Positions 5,763-6,508 of a DNA stretch of 6,508 nt are shown piece by piece (position 1 is the stretch's first letter; each line of letters begins with the position of its first letter). Origin of the DNA: Fidelibacterota bacterium. GTDB lineage: Bacteria > Fidelibacterota > Fidelibacteria > Fidelibacterales > Fidelibacteraceae. The position numbers and the translations under genes are program-made. The notes under the pieces were generated by a model, which ran no database searches, was not told the DNA's origin, and worked only from the letters and a program-made list of their open reading frames with translations. The stretch lies in contig JAOZRH010000058.1 of NCBI GenBank assembly GCA_029931905.1, positions 4,736 through 11,243 of the forward strand, read 5' to 3'.

Positions 5763-5850
5763 TGGTACTCGATCCCAGAATCGAACTGGGACGATCAATA
5801 TGATCTTCAGATTTTAAGTCTGATGCGTCTACCAATTCCGCCAATCGAGC
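5763..5850 (-). tRNA. tRNA-Leu(UAA), CCA encoded
   Basis: An 88-nt class II tRNA. Acceptor arms are GCTCGAT and ATCGAGT with discriminator A and an encoded CCA (5763-5765). The D loop contains AATTGGTAGA. The anticodon stem is TCAGA/TCTGA with loop CTTAAAA, giving anticodon UAA (5814-5816). The long variable arm GATCA-TAT-TGATC is diagnostic of Leu/Ser/Tyr type. The T arm is CCCAG-TTCGATT-CTGGG. All stems pair; the only oddity is a G1-U72 wobble at the top of the acceptor stem. It would read UUA and UUG, the dominant leucine codons in the neighbouring genes. It is cotranscribed with the 46-aa gene and followed 7 nt later by a terminator. Confidence 0.97.
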
Positions 5851-5853
5851 ATA

Positions 5854-5994
5854 TTATTTTGTGAATTTCTCACATGTTTCTTTTCTTCCAACATATTTTT
5901 TATATAATTTACAATATGATGGATTATTAGTATGTCGTTTACAATACTGACAATATTTTTTTAATTTAGTATTTTTTACAATTTCAACAGCCAT
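5854..5994 (-). CDS. 46-aa four-cysteine mini-protein, probable zinc binder
   Basis: This short gene runs from ATG 5994 to TAA 5854-5856. It has a strong GGAGGT ribosome site and lies 3 nt upstream of tRNA-Leu, so the two must share a transcript. The protein is basic. Its four cysteines are at 15, 18, 28 and 41 (pattern C-X2-C-X9-C-X12-C, beginning KKYCQYCKRH), a spacing typical of small zinc-ribbon-like folds. Small Cys4 proteins of this type are common orphans in phage genomes; their function is usually unknown. No signal peptide or membrane segment is visible. Zinc binding is inferred from the cysteines alone; a host-interaction or nucleic-acid-binding role is possible but unsupported. The strong ribosome site, start and cysteine pattern make a chance ORF unlikely. 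Confidence 0.8.
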   Translation of the reverse strand: MAVEIVKNTKLKKYCQYCKRHTNNPSYCKLYKKYVGRKETCEKFTK

Positions 5995-5998
5995 AAAA

Positions 5999-6004
5999 AC
6001 CTCC
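5999..6004 (-). promoter_or_regulatory. Strong Shine-Dalgarno (GGAGGT) for the 46-aa gene
   Basis: The minus strand reads GGAGGT-TTTT-ATG. This near-perfect anti-16S match fixes the start of a gene short enough to be overlooked. Confidence 0.8.
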
Positions 6005-6035
6005 ATTGCTTCAATTCAGAATCTTTCAAATATGA

Positions 6036-6073
6036 GAATAACCTAACTTAGAGGCTAGTTCTGCATTGAGTAA
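6036..6073 (-). repeat. Leader repeat copy G (diverged), upstream of the 46-aa gene
   Basis: This is a diverged relative of the repeats at 2021-2060 and 2100-2139. Against the 2100 copy it matches 13 of 15 bases at one end (TTCTGCATTGAGTAA vs TTCTACATTGATTAA); the other end keeps GAA..ACCT....AGAG. Minus-strand RNA can fold as AAC-UAGC, loop CUCUAA, GUUA-G-GUU, with one G-U pair and one bulged G. It lies between the upstream terminator and the start of the 46-aa gene, 41 nt before that ATG. Homology is moderate; the location matches the other copies. Confidence 0.5.
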
Positions 6074-6130
6074 AAAAGGAGTGAAAAAATATTGTATTAA
6101 AATTATTAAATAATATAAATTCACTCCTTT
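6072..6130 (-). terminator. Rho-independent terminator after the right-edge gene
   Basis: An 11-bp perfect stem is formed by AAAGGAGTGAA (6075-6085) and TTCACTCCTTT (6120-6130) around a 34-nt A/T-rich loop. Read on the minus strand the second arm runs into six T (6077-6072). The other end is also T-rich on the plus strand, so it could work both ways, but I see no plus-strand gene that needs it. Confidence 0.7.
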
Positions 6131-6153
6131 ATTTTTTATTATACTAAATTAAT

Positions 6154-6508
6154 TTATCCGATACTACCAAGAATATCACCAACAACAGAATCAAGTGACT
6201 GTGAAACTTTACCAGAACCTTTTCTACCAACACCGGCATCTTCTGGACGTGAAAGAGTATTTTTAATATACTCTTCAATAGCTGCTTCTTTAGGTGTACC
6301 TTTAACTGCTTTACGTATTTTCTTTTTCAAATCCATCAAAATACGATTTACCTGAAATTTAGTTAGCTGACGTGCTTCTGCCATTTCAATATAAGACATA
6401 GTTTTTACATTATCACGAACAAAAATAATATCATCTTCTTCAATCATTTTTGTTGCTTTTCGTACAGTTTTCTTACGTTCTTTTACGTTAGATACTTCTT
6501 CTGGAGCT
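6154..6508 (-). CDS. Partial gene (5' end outside window): basic, helix-turn-helix-like protein of unknown function
   Basis: Only the 3' part of this gene is in the window. The first in-frame ATG (6447) has no Shine-Dalgarno upstream, and the frame stays open through 20 more codons to the window edge (APEEVSNVKERKKTVRKATK...), so the true start lies further right. The visible 117 residues begin with a Lys/Arg-rich stretch. A segment with the feel of a helix-turn-helix follows (MSYIEMAEARQLTKFQVNRI), then a second basic patch (LKKKIRKAVKGT) and a Gly/Ser-rich tail ending VVGDILGSIG. A DNA-binding or regulatory role is inference only; I do not recognise the family. Base use is less A/T-extreme than in the UDG-like and helicase genes, with GGT, CGT, GCT and GAC codons, as in many well-expressed phage genes. 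A terminator follows 24 nt after the stop. Confidence 0.75.
   Translation of the reverse strand, partial: APEEVSNVKERKKTVRKATKMIEEDDIIFVRDNVKTMSYIEMAEARQLTKFQVNRILMDLKKKIRKAVKGTPKEAAIEEYIKNTLSRPEDAGVGRKGSGKVSQSLDSVVGDILGSIG

Noticed and set aside
6445..6447. ATG at 6447 as the true start of the right-edge gene
   Set aside because: There is no ribosome site before it, and the frame stays open for 20 codons to the window edge.

Overview
This looks like part of a tailed bacteriophage (or prophage) genome with very low GC. The reasons are a replication-protein set of viral type (family B DNA polymerase fragment, SSB, UvsW-like helicase), tight same-strand gene packing with overlaps, a phage-borne tRNA, small orphan genes and very little intergenic DNA. 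Every gene I accept is on the minus strand, so transcription runs from high to low coordinates. Shine-Dalgarno motifs (AAGGAG, GGAGGT) point to a bacterial host. TAA, TAG and TGA all act as stops and Trp is encoded by TGG, so I see no recoding. The host cannot be named from this sequence.

In transcription order: (1) At the right edge is the 3' part of a gene for a basic, helix-turn-helix-like protein, closed by a terminator at 6072-6130. (2) A short unit follows: a diverged leader repeat, a 46-aa four-cysteine mini-protein, tRNA-Leu(UAA) and a strong terminator at 5709-5755. (3) A candidate promoter then leads into the main replication block: a 513-aa protein with a family-4 uracil-DNA-glycosylase-like core, an M15 peptidase, an SF2 helicase and a 57-aa protein, separated by 17 nt, 3 nt and a 4-nt ATGA overlap. 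(4) A 206-nt gap carries two near-identical 40-bp hairpin repeats and leads into SSB and the C-terminal part of a split family B DNA polymerase. (5) A third, diverged copy of the hairpin repeat leads into a 159-aa protein made of six short repeats, closed by a terminator at 115-154. (6) The first ~110 bases hold two more copies of an ATATAGAAAT box and no gene; they probably serve a gene beyond the left edge.

The replication proteins plausibly act together at the phage fork and in repair: polymerase, SSB, annealing/recombination helicase and a DNA-uracil-related protein. The M15 peptidase is the outlier and more likely cuts peptidoglycan. tRNA-Leu(UAA) fits the heavy use of TTA leucine codons.

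The least explained feature is a family of intergenic elements, all in the same orientation. Each has an A/T-rich box (TCAATATAGAAAT and variants), in most copies followed directly by a stem-loop. They sit upstream of separate transcription units and may be promoters with operators, structured 5' leaders, or both. The other points worth following are the polymerase split just before motif C, and a UDG-like protein that keeps its iron-sulfur cysteines but has lost the usual catalytic motifs.
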